Assembly: GCF_002950945.1 (NCBI RefSeq)
Contig: NZ_CP012673.1
Location: forward strand, 11,732,501 to 11,796,500
Direction of reading: 5' to 3'
Length of the DNA stretch: 64,000 nt
From: Sorangium cellulosum
GTDB lineage: Bacteria > Myxococcota_A > Polyangia > Polyangiales > Polyangiaceae
The position numbers were made by a program, and so were the translations under genes. The notes beneath the pieces were generated by a model, which was given only the letters and a program-made list of their open reading frames with translations, searched no databases and had not been told where the DNA came from. Positions 17,914-27,097 of this stretch are shown here, one piece after another. The first letter of the stretch is position 1. Each line of letters opens with the position of its first letter.

Positions 17914-17979
17914 GGTGTGTCCTCCGCGGCGAACCGCCGCTCGCCAGGTGTGTCCTCCCGCGGCGAACGCCGCTCGGGC
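17914..17979. repeat. 33-bp direct duplication
   Basis: Two adjacent units of 33 bases, each beginning GGTGTGTCCTC and containing CGCGGCGAAC and GCCGCTCG, with small differences. They lie in the rpoZ-pyrH divergent intergenic region. Each unit contains GCGGCGAACCGCCGC-like self-complementarity, so a small hairpin is possible. Confidence 0.75.
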
Positions 17980-18037
17980 GGCCGAGACGCACGTTGCTCG
18001 TTGCCCTCGAGGCAGGTCCCGACTACGAGGTGCGACC

Positions 18038-18799
18038 GTGGCCGCTGAGCAGGATTCCCTCCTCCCCCCTCCCCCCCGCCCGGCCGCCGGGCTGAAGTAC
18101 CGCCGCATCGTGCTCAAGCTGAGCGGCGAGGCGCTCTGCGGCGAGGAAGGCGGGTTCGGCATACGCCCCGAGACGCTCCACCACGTCGCCGCCGAGATCG
18201 CCGAGCTGCAACGCATGGGGGTGCAGATCGGGGTTGTCGTGGGCGGCGGCAACATCTTCCGCGGCCTGAAGGGCGCGAGCGCGGGGATGGATCGCTCGCA
18301 GAGCGATTACATGGGCATGCTCGCCACCGTGATCAACGCGCTGGCCCTGCAGGACGCGCTCGAGAAGGCCGGCGTGCCGACGCGCGTCATGACCGCGATC
18401 GAGATCCGGCAAGTCGCCGAGCCGTACATCCGCCGCCGGGCGATGCGGCACCTGGAAAAGGGCAGCGTCGTCATCTTCGCCGCGGGCACCGGCAACCCGT
18501 TCTTCTCGACGGACACGGCCGCGGCGCTGCGGGCCATGGAGATCCAGGCGCAGGCGCTGTTCAAGGCGACCAAGGTCGAGGGCATCTACGACCGCGACCC
18601 GGTGCGCCACGAGGGCGCGCAGATGTTCGCGCACCTGAGCTACGACCGCTTCCTCGCGGACAGGATCGGGGTGATGGACTCGACGGCCGTCACGCTCTGC
18701 CGCGAGAACAAGATGCCGATCCGCGTGTTCAAGCTGATGACCCGCGGCAACATCCTCCGCGTCTGCAGGGGCGAGGAGATCGGCACGATCGTCGACTGA
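18038..18799 (+). CDS. pyrH: Uridylate kinase
   Basis: 253 residues from a GTG at 18038 with GAGG 7 bases upstream. UMP kinase of the amino-acid-kinase fold: KYRRIVLKLSGEAL at the N-terminus binds phosphate, GVVVGGGNIFRG is the glycine-rich loop, DYMGMLATVINALALQ is family-specific, and FFSTDTAAALRA and VEGIYDRDP bind nucleotide. It phosphorylates UMP to UDP in pyrimidine synthesis. A 20-residue Pro-rich N-terminus precedes the core. The usual neighbours tsf and frr are absent. Confidence 0.96.
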   Translation: MAAEQDSLLPPPPRPAAGLKYRRIVLKLSGEALCGEEGGFGIRPETLHHVAAEIAELQRMGVQIGVVVGGGNIFRGLKGASAGMDRSQSDYMGMLATVINALALQDALEKAGVPTRVMTAIEIRQVAEPYIRRRAMRHLEKGSVVIFAAGTGNPFFSTDTAAALRAMEIQAQALFKATKVEGIYDRDPVRHEGAQMFAHLSYDRFLADRIGVMDSTAVTLCRENKMPIRVFKLMTRGNILRVCRGEEIGTIVD

Positions 18800-18940
18800 G
18801 CCGGCGCGGGGTGCGGCGCAACGGGCGGGGCGCGCCGCTCGCGGACACACGCGCCGGCCGCAAGGCCCGCGACGCGCCGTCGCGAAGGGCCCCGCGCCCC
18901 CTCGAGCTGCGATGAAACCGTGCTACACCCCGAGCCTGCA

Positions 18941-20014
18941 ATGATCCGAGCCACGGCGCGACGATCCCTGCTCGCCCTCTCGCTCGCCGCGCTGGCCGCG
19001 TGTGATGAGCCCGCTCTCCAGGTCCCGATGGACGCCGGCGAGCCGGTGCTCGGGCTCTCCGCCGAGCAGTCGGCGCGCGCGCTCGCGAAGGTCGGGGACA
19101 AGGTGATCACCCTGGGCGACTTCGGCAGGACGCTGGAGCGGATGGACCAGTTCGATCGGCTCCGCTACCAGACGAAGGAGCGGCGCCGCGAGCTGCTCAG
19201 CGAGATCATCGACGCGGAGCTGCTCGCGCTCGAGGCGCGGCGGCGGGGCCTCGACAAGGACGCCGCCGTCGAGGACGCGAGCCGGCAGATCCTCCGCGAC
19301 GCGATGATCGCCCAGGCGCGCAAGGGGCTGCCCGCGCCGGCCGACATCCCTGCGTCGCAGGTGCGCGCGTACTACGAGGCCAACGCCGAGAAGTTCACCG
19401 AGCCGGAGCGGAGGCGCGTCGCCGCGATCGTGGTCGGCGACAGGGCGCTCGGGGAGAAGGTCCTCAAGGAGGCGCAGAAGGCCGCGAGCAGCAGCGCGTG
19501 GGGCGAGCTCTTCCTCAAGCACTCGCTCACCGCGCCGAAGGACAGGGCCGCGAGCGCGCCGCTCGACCTCGCGGGGGAGCTCGGCATCGTCAGCGCGCCC
19601 GGCGATGAGCGCGGCGCCCACCCCCAGGTGCCAGAGCCGGTCCGCGCGGCCGCCTTCCGCATCGGCAGCGTCGGCGCGGTCGCTGACGAGCTCGTCGAGG
19701 CCGACGGTCGGTTCTACATCGTCCGCCTGAGCGGGCTCACAGCCGGACACCGGCGCGAGCTCGCCGAGGCCGAGCGCTCCATCCGGGTCGCGATCCTCCA
19801 GCAGACGATGCAGGACCAGGAGCGCGCGCTCGACGAGGAGCTGCGGAAGAAATTTCCCGTCGAGATCAACGACGCGGCGCTCGCCTCGGTGAAGCTGCCG
19901 GGGCAGCTCACGGCGCCCGGGAGCACGCCGCAGCCCGAGACCACGAAGCCGCCCGCGCCGCAGCCGGCGCAGACGAGCGACGCCGGGACACCGTCGACCG
20001 ATGCCGGCAGATAG
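18941..20014 (+). CDS. SurA/PrsA-like peptidyl-prolyl isomerase lipoprotein
   Basis: 357 residues from the ATG at 18941. A lipoprotein signal ends in LAALAACD. The chain then follows the SurA/PrsA plan: an N-terminal helical chaperone part (SAEQSARALAKVGDKVITLGDFGRTLERM type, LLSEIIDAELLALEARRRG), a parvulin-like segment about 160-270 (FTEPERRRVAAIVV, then GSVGAVADELVEADGRFYIVRL), and a Pro/Thr tail. Catalytic parvulin residues are not obviously intact, so it may be mainly a chaperone. The stop overlaps the kamA-like start by 14 bases. A TACACC box, not a Shine-Dalgarno, precedes the start. Confidence 0.85.
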   Translation: MIRATARRSLLALSLAALAACDEPALQVPMDAGEPVLGLSAEQSARALAKVGDKVITLGDFGRTLERMDQFDRLRYQTKERRRELLSEIIDAELLALEARRRGLDKDAAVEDASRQILRDAMIAQARKGLPAPADIPASQVRAYYEANAEKFTEPERRRVAAIVVGDRALGEKVLKEAQKAASSSAWGELFLKHSLTAPKDRAASAPLDLAGELGIVSAPGDERGAHPQVPEPVRAAAFRIGSVGAVADELVEADGRFYIVRLSGLTAGHRRELAEAERSIRVAILQQTMQDQERALDEELRKKFPVEINDAALASVKLPGQLTAPGSTPQPETTKPPAPQPAQTSDAGTPSTDAGR

Positions 20015-21236
20015 CGGGCTCGTCACCGCCGCGCAGCTCACCCGGCGGCCCGGCGATGCAGGCGCGGACGCCCGCGCCGCCGCGAGCCTTGAGCGCCCCG
20101 CCGCGCCGGCGGCGAGCGCCCAGGAGGCGGCGCGCCCGGCCCGCGTGAAGCCGCGGAAGAACGACTGGACCTGGCAGCTGCGCCACGCGCTGTCGAGCGC
20201 CGACGAGCTCCACCGGGCGCTCTCGCTGACGCCCGAGGAGCTCGCGGGCGCGCGGCGCGCGGAGAAGGCCGGGCTGCCGATCCGCGTCACCCCCTACTAC
20301 CTCGGCCTCTGCGACAAGGCCGATCCGGCGTGCCCGATCCGCCGGCAATGCGTGCCGCTCGCGGACGAGGCCGCCGAGGTGCCCGGGGATCTCGTCGATC
20401 CGCTCGGCGAGATCGCGCACGAGGTCGCGCCCCATCTGGTGCAGCGGTACCCGGATCGCGCGCTGCTGCTCGCGACCGATCGCTGCGCGGTCTACTGCCG
20501 CTTCTGCACGCGCTCGCGCATGGTCGGGGACGGCGGCGGCGCGGTGGCGCTCGAGCGCCTCGCGCCGGCGATGGCCTACCTCGAGGCGCACCCCGAGGTG
20601 CGCGACGTGATCGTGAGCGGCGGCGACCCGCTGGCCGTCTCGACGGATCGCATCGTGCGGCTGATCGCCCGGCTGCGCGAGATCCCGAGCGTCGAGACGA
20701 TCCGCCTCGCCACGCGCGTGCCGGTGACGCTGCCGCAGCGGATCACCGCGGAGCTCGTGCGCGCGCTCAGGCCGTACCACCCGCTCTGGGTGATGACGCA
20801 CTTCAACCATCCGAAGGAGCTCACGCCCGCGGCCGGCCGCGCGTGCCAGCGGCTCGCCGATCATGGCTTCCCCGTCATGAACCAGACCGTGCTGCTGCGC
20901 GGGATCAACGACGACGCCGCGACGCTCGCCGCGCTCTTCCGGGGCCTCGTGCGCTGGCGCGTGCGCCCCTACTACCTCCTCCAGATGGACCCGGTGCGCG
21001 GCACCGCGCACCTGCGCACGCCGCTCGCGAGCGGCGTGTCCCTCATGGAGCAGCTGCAGGGCCGGCTCACCGGCATCGCGCTGCCGAAGCTCATCGTCGA
21101 TACGCCCGGCGGGATGGGCAAGGTGCCCATCGGCCCCGAGTACGTCGTCGAGCGCCGGCCAGGGCGCACCGTCCTCCGCACGCACCGCGGCGTCGAGGTC
21201 GAGTACGTCGATCCTCCGGCCGAGCCCCCCGGCTGA
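20001..21236 (+). CDS. Lysine 2,3-aminomutase family radical SAM protein
   Basis: 411 residues. The radical SAM 4Fe-4S motif is Cys162-x3-Cys166-x2-Cys169 (CAVYCRFC), preceded by RYPDRALLLATD as in KamA. The PLP lysine sits in DTPGGMGK and both Asp of the KamA substrate pocket appear conserved (LLQMDPVRG and VDTPGG), which favours lysine as substrate. KamA makes beta-lysine; the related EpmB acts in EF-P modification and is shorter, so KamA-type is preferred. An Ala-rich 45-residue N-terminus precedes the core. It overlaps the upstream isomerase gene by 14 bases. Confidence 0.85.
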   Translation: MPADSGLVTAAQLTRRPGDAGADARAAASLERPAAPAASAQEAARPARVKPRKNDWTWQLRHALSSADELHRALSLTPEELAGARRAEKAGLPIRVTPYYLGLCDKADPACPIRRQCVPLADEAAEVPGDLVDPLGEIAHEVAPHLVQRYPDRALLLATDRCAVYCRFCTRSRMVGDGGGAVALERLAPAMAYLEAHPEVRDVIVSGGDPLAVSTDRIVRLIARLREIPSVETIRLATRVPVTLPQRITAELVRALRPYHPLWVMTHFNHPKELTPAAGRACQRLADHGFPVMNQTVLLRGINDDAATLAALFRGLVRWRVRPYYLLQMDPVRGTAHLRTPLASGVSLMEQLQGRLTGIALPKLIVDTPGGMGKVPIGPEYVVERRPGRTVLRTHRGVEVEYVDPPAEPPG

Positions 21237-21250
21237 GCGGGCGGCTCAGC
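21232..21250. terminator. Hairpin shared by two converging stop codons
   Basis: A 7-base perfect inverted repeat, GCTGAGC (21232-21238) and GCTCAGC (21244-21250), with a 5-base loop. Each arm contains the stop codon of one of the two converging genes (kamA-like on plus, kinase on minus). It could act as a bidirectional terminator in the 9-base gap, though no T-run follows. Confidence 0.45.
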
Positions 21251-24137
21251 GGCCCGGGCCGCGCGAGAGCGGCTTCGCGACCCGGAACGACAGGTTCAAG
21301 GCCCGCGCCACGCCGAAGAAGCGCGTGCGCGACGCGCTCCTGCACTGCTGCGAGTCGGCGGCCCAGTTGCCCGACCGGGAGATGCGCCACGGCGGCGCGT
21401 CCCCGCCGGCGTCCGCGGCCGCCTCGGGCTCGCCCGACGTCTCCACCCAGGATCGCTCCCCGTACACGTCGGCGACCCACTCGCGCACGCCGCCGGCCAT
21501 GTCGCGCACGCCGTAGGGCGACGTGTCGATGGGGAAGGTCCCGACCGGCTCGGGCTGCGACAGGAACGGGCGCGAGGTGCGCATCAGGCAGAACGTCGGA
21601 TCGAAATGATCACCCCACGGGTAGAACCGCCCGTCGGTCCCGCGCGCGGCCTTCTCCCACTCCAGCTCGGTGGGGAGCCGGAGCTCGAGGCCGTCGCGCT
21701 CGCTCCGGTACCGGCAATACGCCGCGGCGTCGAACCAGTCGATGAGGATGACGGGGAGGTTCCAGAGGTGCCCCTCCTCGGCCGGGAACAGCTTCTGCGC
21801 GTCGCCCTCGACCACGGTGGGCAAGGGCTCCCAGCCGCCGCCGCTCGCGGGCCGCGCGACGTAGCCCTCGGAGCCGCGCGTCCCGTGCGGCGCGCGCCGG
21901 AGCGCGAGGTCGAGATCGCGCGTCTCGAGCTCGTTCAGGAACTCGCAGTAATCGCGGAACGTCACGGGGAACTTCGCGATCGCGAAGTCGGGGACGTGGA
22001 GCTCGGCGCGGCGGAGCGGATCGTACGCCTGCGCGTCGCCGCCCGCGATGAAGGTGCCCCCCGGGATGTAGACGAACCCCTCGCCGATCTCGGCGTCGGT
22101 GTAGAGGTTCACCTCGACGCGGTGGTGGGTGCCCCGCTTGAGCAGCAGCGGGTAACGCACGTCCCGGTAGCCGGCGCGCTTCAGGATGAAGAGGTAGCTG
22201 CCGGGCTTGAGGTGCACCTCGCGGAGCGGGGTGCGGCCGAGGGAGCGCTCGTCGCTCGCGACCAGGATGCGATCCTTCTCGACGTAACGGTACGCGACGA
22301 CGCTGGCGCCCGGCGGCGACGACTCGACCGAGACGACCGCGTCGGCGGTGAGCAGCGCGGCGTAGCGCCCCACGTCGAACTCCGCCACGAGCGCCTCGTG
22401 GTAGATGCGCGCCGCGTGCTGGTGCTCCTGGTCCGCCCGCACCGCGCGCGACCAGTAGAGATCCGCGAGCCCAGCGCGCGCCTCGACCAGATCCGGGTCG
22501 TACGCCAGCGCCTTCGTGTAGAGATCGATCGCCTCGGCGGCGGCGCGCGCCTGCTCGCGCTCCACCTCGGCGGCCTTGTCCTCGAGCTGCCAGCCGGCGC
22601 GCTTGCGCTCGATCGGCTCGTACGCCTTCACGTCCTTGAGCAGCTGCCGCGCCTCCTCGACGAGCCGCTCGCGCTCGCTGTCGAGCCGCCGGTCGCGCTC
22701 GAGCGGGGCCTTGGCGAGCTCGCACAGCTTGATCGCCTCCTCGCGCCGGCGCATGCGCTCCTTGGCGCCCTCGAGGAACGCCTCGGCCTCGGCGGCGACG
22801 CGGTCGGCGGTCGGCGGCCGCTTGCCGGGATCCTTCGCGAGCATCGCCAGGCAGAGGTCCTCGAGCAGGAGCGGACAGCTCGGCGCGATCGAGCGCGGCG
22901 GCTTCGGGTCGCGCGTCTGCGTCGCGAGGATCACGGCGAGCACGGTCGGCGCGTCGAACGGGTGCTCGCCGGTGAGGATCTCGTAGAGCACCACGCCGAG
23001 CGCGAAGATGTCCGCGCGGTGATCGATCCGGGCGTGATCGCCCCGGATCTGCTCCGGCGCGATGTACCCGGGGGTGCCCGAGAGCGCGCTCGCGAGCGCC
23101 TCGTGCCGCTTCCGGCCGAAGTCTTGCGCGGCGGGATCGATCGTGATCGGCTCGGCCACCTCCGCCCTCGCGAGCAGCTTCGCGTTGCCCCAGTCGCCCA
23201 GGTACACCTCGCCGTAGTCGCCGAGGAGCACGTTCTCGGGCTTGATGTCGCGGTGGGCGACGCCCCGGCGATGGGCGTAGGCCAGCGCCCGCGAGATCTG
23301 CACGAACGCGCCGATGAGGCGGACGAGGGGCCACTGCTTGCGGAGCTCGGGGTTCGTCAGCACGTTCTGCAGGCTCTGCCGCTTGACGACCCGCATGGAG
23401 TAGTAGGGCTGCCCGTTCGGGAGCGTGCCCAGGTCGTAGACCGGGATGATGTTCGGGTGCTCGAGCTGGGCCGTGATGCGCGCCTCCGTCAGGAAGCGGT
23501 TGCCGACCGCGGAGTCCGCCTCGGCCCCGGGCTTCAGGGTCTTCAGCGCCACCACGCGCCCGATCTCCCGGTCGCGCGCCTTCACCACCTTGCCGGCGCC
23601 GCCGGCCCCGAGCGCCTCGCCCACCTCGTAGCGGCTGCCGCCGGTGTTCACGGCGCGCGTGGACGCGGTCGCGAGCGTCGGGAAATCGGCCACGACGTCC
23701 TCGCCGGGCAGGTCGATGTCCCGCTGCGTGTCGAAGCGCAGCGCGTCCGGATCGTCGATCGACAGATCGTGCGGCGCGAGGGCTCGCGCCGCGGGCGGCA
23801 GATCCTGCGCCGCGAGGGCTCGCGCCGCGGGCGACAGATCATGCGCCGCGAGGGCTCGCGCCGCGGGCGACAGCTCGTGCGGCGCGTGGGCGCGCCCCGC
23901 GGGCGGCGGAGCGTGCGGCGCGAGGGCGCGCCCCGCGGGCGCGCTGCGCCCCTCCGGCGCGAGCAGCACCGAGAGCTGCTCCGGCGAGAGGAGCCCCTCG
24001 AAGAGCTCCTGGGGGGTCGCCGCGCCGCCGAGGGTCCATCGGCAGGCCATGTCCCAAAGGGCGTTGGGCTCGATGAGCCCTCGCGCCACGGCGGCGACGG
24101 CCAGGGCACGAGCCTCACGAGTCTGAGCCAGCTTCAC
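21246..24137 (-). CDS. Ser/Thr protein kinase-PEGA-sulfatase-modifying-factor fusion
   Basis: 963 residues from a GTG with GAGAGG 8 bases upstream. Order: N-terminal region with five 12-residue repeats (about 65-125); Hanks-type kinase (about 168-450) with GAGGAGKVV loop, VALKTL lysine, HRDIKPEN (Asp297), DWG in place of DFG (Asp315) and YIAPEQI; coiled-coil/TPR stretch; PEGA-like module (about 605-680) around RTPLREVHLKPGSYLF; FGE-sulfatase fold (about 685-960) with MAGGVREWVADVYG and CRSASR. The two copper-binding Cys of true formylglycine enzymes are not visible, so this part is probably a binding domain. No transmembrane helix, so likely cytosolic. Confidence 0.9.
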   Translation of the reverse strand: MKLAQTREARALAVAAVARGLIEPNALWDMACRWTLGGAATPQELFEGLLSPEQLSVLLAPEGRSAPAGRALAPHAPPPAGRAHAPHELSPAARALAAHDLSPAARALAAQDLPPAARALAPHDLSIDDPDALRFDTQRDIDLPGEDVVADFPTLATASTRAVNTGGSRYEVGEALGAGGAGKVVKARDREIGRVVALKTLKPGAEADSAVGNRFLTEARITAQLEHPNIIPVYDLGTLPNGQPYYSMRVVKRQSLQNVLTNPELRKQWPLVRLIGAFVQISRALAYAHRRGVAHRDIKPENVLLGDYGEVYLGDWGNAKLLARAEVAEPITIDPAAQDFGRKRHEALASALSGTPGYIAPEQIRGDHARIDHRADIFALGVVLYEILTGEHPFDAPTVLAVILATQTRDPKPPRSIAPSCPLLLEDLCLAMLAKDPGKRPPTADRVAAEAEAFLEGAKERMRRREEAIKLCELAKAPLERDRRLDSERERLVEEARQLLKDVKAYEPIERKRAGWQLEDKAAEVEREQARAAAEAIDLYTKALAYDPDLVEARAGLADLYWSRAVRADQEHQHAARIYHEALVAEFDVGRYAALLTADAVVSVESSPPGASVVAYRYVEKDRILVASDERSLGRTPLREVHLKPGSYLFILKRAGYRDVRYPLLLKRGTHHRVEVNLYTDAEIGEGFVYIPGGTFIAGGDAQAYDPLRRAELHVPDFAIAKFPVTFRDYCEFLNELETRDLDLALRRAPHGTRGSEGYVARPASGGGWEPLPTVVEGDAQKLFPAEEGHLWNLPVILIDWFDAAAYCRYRSERDGLELRLPTELEWEKAARGTDGRFYPWGDHFDPTFCLMRTSRPFLSQPEPVGTFPIDTSPYGVRDMAGGVREWVADVYGERSWVETSGEPEAAADAGGDAPPWRISRSGNWAADSQQCRSASRTRFFGVARALNLSFRVAKPLSRGPGR
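23761..23940. repeat. 36-bp in-frame tandem repeat in kinase gene, five units
   Basis: Five consecutive 36-base units encode 12-residue repeats of the type SPAARALAAHDL in the kinase N-terminus. The three units at 23761-23868 are nearly identical; the two at 23869-23940 have diverged. Unit length keeps the frame, so copy number can change without breaking the protein. Confidence 0.9.
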
Positions 24138-24672
24138 TCGAGCGACCTCTCGTCCGAAACGATCTCACCCTGCAACGCGAGGCGGAAGGCCACGCCGGGG
24201 CCGCGGATCTCCAGGTCCCGCGAGGCGGGAGGGCGGCGCGCTCCCGCCCCGACGGTGACGCTGGCCCGCGCGCATCTCACGAGGCGCCGCACATCAGCCG
24301 CCGCGATCGGCGGCCGCCCTGCTGCCACGCCGGCCCGAGCTGCCCTGCGCGGAGCCGCCGTGCGCCAGGGATGCAGCGGCGCTCGCAGCCCCGGCGTTCC
24401 AGCCTGCAGACGGTCTACGTGTCGGAAATTCCTGCATTTCCCAGCGAGAATTGAGCGTCGACCAGGTTACGTTGTGTCCCCCAGCCTGCGCAAGAGATTG
24501 GGATCACGTCGCCGCCGAGCACGGTCATTTTTTGTCGTCCCCCTTGTCGGTCCCGCATCGCCGCAGCGCCCTATCGCCGCATCGCACGTTTCTGCCGGTT
24601 TTGCCCCGCTGTCGCACCTGGCCGCGCGCGCCGGGATTTCGATCCCAGCGGGGTTCATGGTAGGGCGCGGGG
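24138..24672. other. Divergent intergenic region, kinase and carboxylase
   Basis: No supported gene. A 64-codon frame (24134-24328, minus) ends on the kinase start but lacks a good ribosome binding site. The part nearest the carboxylase gene is relatively AT-rich (24420-24560) and includes a run of six T at about 24530, the likely location of the carboxylase promoter. Confidence 0.5.
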
Positions 24673-26238
24673 ATGGCTGACCCGACGGCCCCGAGACCTC
24701 CGGCGCTCGCTCGCCTCGACGACATGAACCGCCGCGCGATCGAGGGGGGCGGACGGGACCGCGTCGCCAAGCAGCACGAGGCGGGCAAGCTGACGGCGCG
24801 GGAGCGCATCGACCTGCTCCTCGACCCGGGGTCGTTCGTCGAGATCGACCGGTTCGTCGTCCACCGGTGCGCCGACTTCGGCATGGACAAGCAGAAGGTC
24901 CTCGGCGACGGCGTCGTGACCGGCTGGGGGCTCATCGACGGGCGCAAGGTCATGGTGTTCGCCCAGGACTTCACCGTGATCGGCGGCTCGCTCTCCGGCG
25001 CGTACGCGTCGAAGATCTGCAAGGTGATGGACCTCGCGATGAAGATCGGCGCCCCGGTCGTCGGGCTGAACGACTCGGGCGGCGCGCGGATCCAGGAGGG
25101 GGTCGAGTCGCTCGCCGGCTACGCCGACATTTTCCTCCGCAACACACTCGCGAGCGGGGTCGTCCCCCAGATCAGCGCGATCCTCGGGCCGTGCGCCGGC
25201 GGCGCCGTCTACTCGCCCGCCATCACCGACTTCATCCTGATGGTGGAGCGCACGAGCTACATGTTCATCACCGGGCCCGAGGTCATCAAGACGGTGACGA
25301 ACGAGGACGTCACCAAGGAAGACCTCGGCGGCGCCGCCACACACGCCTCCCGGAGCGGCGTATGCCACCTCACGGCCCCGGACGACCGGGCGTCGCTGGC
25401 GCAGGTCCGTGAGCTGCTCTCGTTCCTGCCCTCGAACAACACCGAGGATCCGCCGCGCCGCGCCGCGACCGACCCGGTGGACCGCGAGGTGCCGGAGCTC
25501 GACGCCATGATCCCGGCCGAGTCGTCGAAGCCGTACGACATCAAGCAGGTCGTGCGCGCCGTGGTCGACGACGGCCGCCTGCTCGAGATCCACGAGCGCT
25601 TCGCGCAGAACATCGTGGTCGGGTTCGCCCGGATCGGGGGCGCGCCCATCGGGGTGGTCGCCAACCAGCCCCAGGTGCTCGCCGGCTGCCTGGACATCAA
25701 GGCCAGCATCAAGGCAGCACGTTTCGTCCGCTTCTGCGACTGCTTCAATATCCCGCTCGTGACGCTCGTCGACGTGCCCGGCTTTCTGCCGGGAATCGAC
25801 CAGGAATACGGCGGGATCATCGCGCACGGCGCCAAGCTCCTCTACGCGTTCGCCGAGGCCACCGTGCCCAAGGTGACGGTGATCACCCGCAAGGCGTACG
25901 GCGGCGCCTACGACGTCATGGCCTCGAAGCACATCCGCGCCGATTACAACCTCGCCTTCCCGACGGCCGAGATCGCGGTCATGGGCCCCGAAGGCGCGGT
26001 GAACATCGTGTACCGCAGGGAGATCCAGCAGGCGGCCGATCCGGCCGCCGCCCGCGCACGCTTCGTCGAGGACTACAAGGCGAAATTCGCCAACCCGTAC
26101 AAGGCGGCCGAGCTCGGCTTCATCGACGAGGTGATCTACCCGCGCATGCTCCGCATTCGCCTCGCCCGGGCCCTCGACCTCCTGCGCGACAAGCGGGACA
26201 AGAACCCGCCGAAGAAACACGGAAACATCCCGCTTTAG
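24673..26238 (+). CDS. pccB: Acyl-CoA carboxylase carboxyltransferase, propionyl-CoA carboxylase beta type
   Basis: 521 residues, the standard length of decarboxylating carboxyltransferase subunits with two crotonase-fold halves. Diagnostic stretches include KLTARERIDLLLDPGSF, GLNDSGGARIQEGV and ILGPCAGGAVYSPA in the N-half, and VDVPGFLPGIDQEYGGII, TRKAYGGAYDVM and MGPEGAVNIVYRREI in the C-half; Gly-Gly and Gly-Ala pairs form the oxyanion holes. It moves carboxyl from carboxybiotin to propionyl-CoA (or acetyl-CoA), giving methylmalonyl- or malonyl-CoA. The biotin-carboxylase/carrier subunit is not adjacent. In a polyketide-rich group this enzyme supplies extender units; that role is inference. 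Confidence 0.93.
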   Translation: MADPTAPRPPALARLDDMNRRAIEGGGRDRVAKQHEAGKLTARERIDLLLDPGSFVEIDRFVVHRCADFGMDKQKVLGDGVVTGWGLIDGRKVMVFAQDFTVIGGSLSGAYASKICKVMDLAMKIGAPVVGLNDSGGARIQEGVESLAGYADIFLRNTLASGVVPQISAILGPCAGGAVYSPAITDFILMVERTSYMFITGPEVIKTVTNEDVTKEDLGGAATHASRSGVCHLTAPDDRASLAQVRELLSFLPSNNTEDPPRRAATDPVDREVPELDAMIPAESSKPYDIKQVVRAVVDDGRLLEIHERFAQNIVVGFARIGGAPIGVVANQPQVLAGCLDIKASIKAARFVRFCDCFNIPLVTLVDVPGFLPGIDQEYGGIIAHGAKLLYAFAEATVPKVTVITRKAYGGAYDVMASKHIRADYNLAFPTAEIAVMGPEGAVNIVYRREIQQAADPAAARARFVEDYKAKFANPYKAAELGFIDEVIYPRMLRIRLARALDLLRDKRDKNPPKKHGNIPL

Positions 26239-26561
26239 CAGAATTTTCGGACAGGTCGCCGGCGACGTGGCCCCCCTACGCAACGCGAGATCCGCCTACC
26301 ACCCTCGCATAGTCCGCCTGGGAAGCAGCGCGCGGAACCGAGCGACGCCGTTGCGCGGTCGATCCCGAACGTGTAAAAACGCCTTGCGTGGCTGGTTTTC
26401 TTTGATCTCCACGCGCGATGCTTCTCTCTGACCAACGATCTGCACAGGTGCACCCGGGGGCCAGTCGCAGGAAACCGGGTGGTGTGGCGGGCATGCCGAG
26501 CGTTGGGGGGTCGCCGAGTCGACGAATGAGGGGTCGGTTGGGTTCTGTGGAGGTATTGAGC
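26239..26561. other. Intergenic region
   Basis: Between the carboxylase gene and a small lipoprotein gene. Contains some AT-rich patches (around 26370-26410) but no gene, repeat or hairpin that I can support. Confidence 0.5.
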
Positions 26562-27080
26562 ATGAAATCTTGGGGATTCGCTGCGTTTTTGATTTCCGTC
26601 TGCGCCTTCGCAGCGTGCGGAGACGACCAGATCGGCTCGGCAGGCAGCACCACCAGCGGGAGCGGAGCCGCCGGCGGCTCGGGCGGCGGAGGCGCAGGCG
26701 GCTCGGGCGGCAACGGCGGCGCAGGCGGTGAAGCAGGCGGGAGCCCCACGAGCTCTACCTCTTCGGGGCCCATGACCTGCGATGAGATGGCGGACGAGTG
26801 CGGCATCGAGACGGCCACGGGCTGCTACGAGTGTGCCTTGGCCGGGGCGTGCGACGACGCCAGAAACGCCTGCGGGGACATCCCCGCATGTGTCGCTCTG
26901 GTGGAGTGTCTCGACGACTGCCCCGAGGCCGAGGATCCTGCGGCGTGCCCGGAAGCGTGCCGCACGAGCGCCCCGGAGGACGCGGTCGCAGCCCACGACG
27001 CCCTCCGCAAGTGCGTTATTTGCGACGAGTGCCCCAACAACTGCGGTGCAGACGACGAGCCGCTGTGCGCGGCGGACTGA
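26562..27080 (+). CDS. Small cysteine-rich lipoprotein with Gly/Ser linker
   Basis: 172 residues. GGAGGT lies 7 bases before the ATG at 26562, one of the best ribosome binding sites in the window. The signal peptide FAAFLISVCAFAACGDD ends in a lipobox with Asp at +2 and +3. A 40-residue Gly/Ser/Ala linker follows, then a compact C-terminal domain with about 18 Cys arranged as short CxxC and CxxxC pairs. Similar Gly-rich-linker plus Cys-domain lipoproteins are frequent in myxobacteria; function unknown. A hairpin follows the stop. Confidence 0.88.
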   Translation: MKSWGFAAFLISVCAFAACGDDQIGSAGSTTSGSGAAGGSGGGGAGGSGGNGGAGGEAGGSPTSSTSSGPMTCDEMADECGIETATGCYECALAGACDDARNACGDIPACVALVECLDDCPEAEDPAACPEACRTSAPEDAVAAHDALRKCVICDECPNNCGADDEPLCAAD

Positions 27081-27097
27081 GGCGCTGACCAACACCA

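Noticed and set aside
21246..22090. Active formylglycine-generating enzyme
   Set aside because: The domain fold is suggested, but the paired cysteines needed for copper binding are not visible.
24134..24328. 64-codon frame ending on the kinase start codon
   Set aside because: The GTGA overlap hints at coupling, but its start lacks a ribosome binding site and the sequence matches nothing; the kinase has its own GAGAGG.
21606..24680. Long open frame opposite the kinase gene
   Set aside because: Same mirror-frame effect; the minus strand has intact kinase, PEGA and FGE-like motifs.
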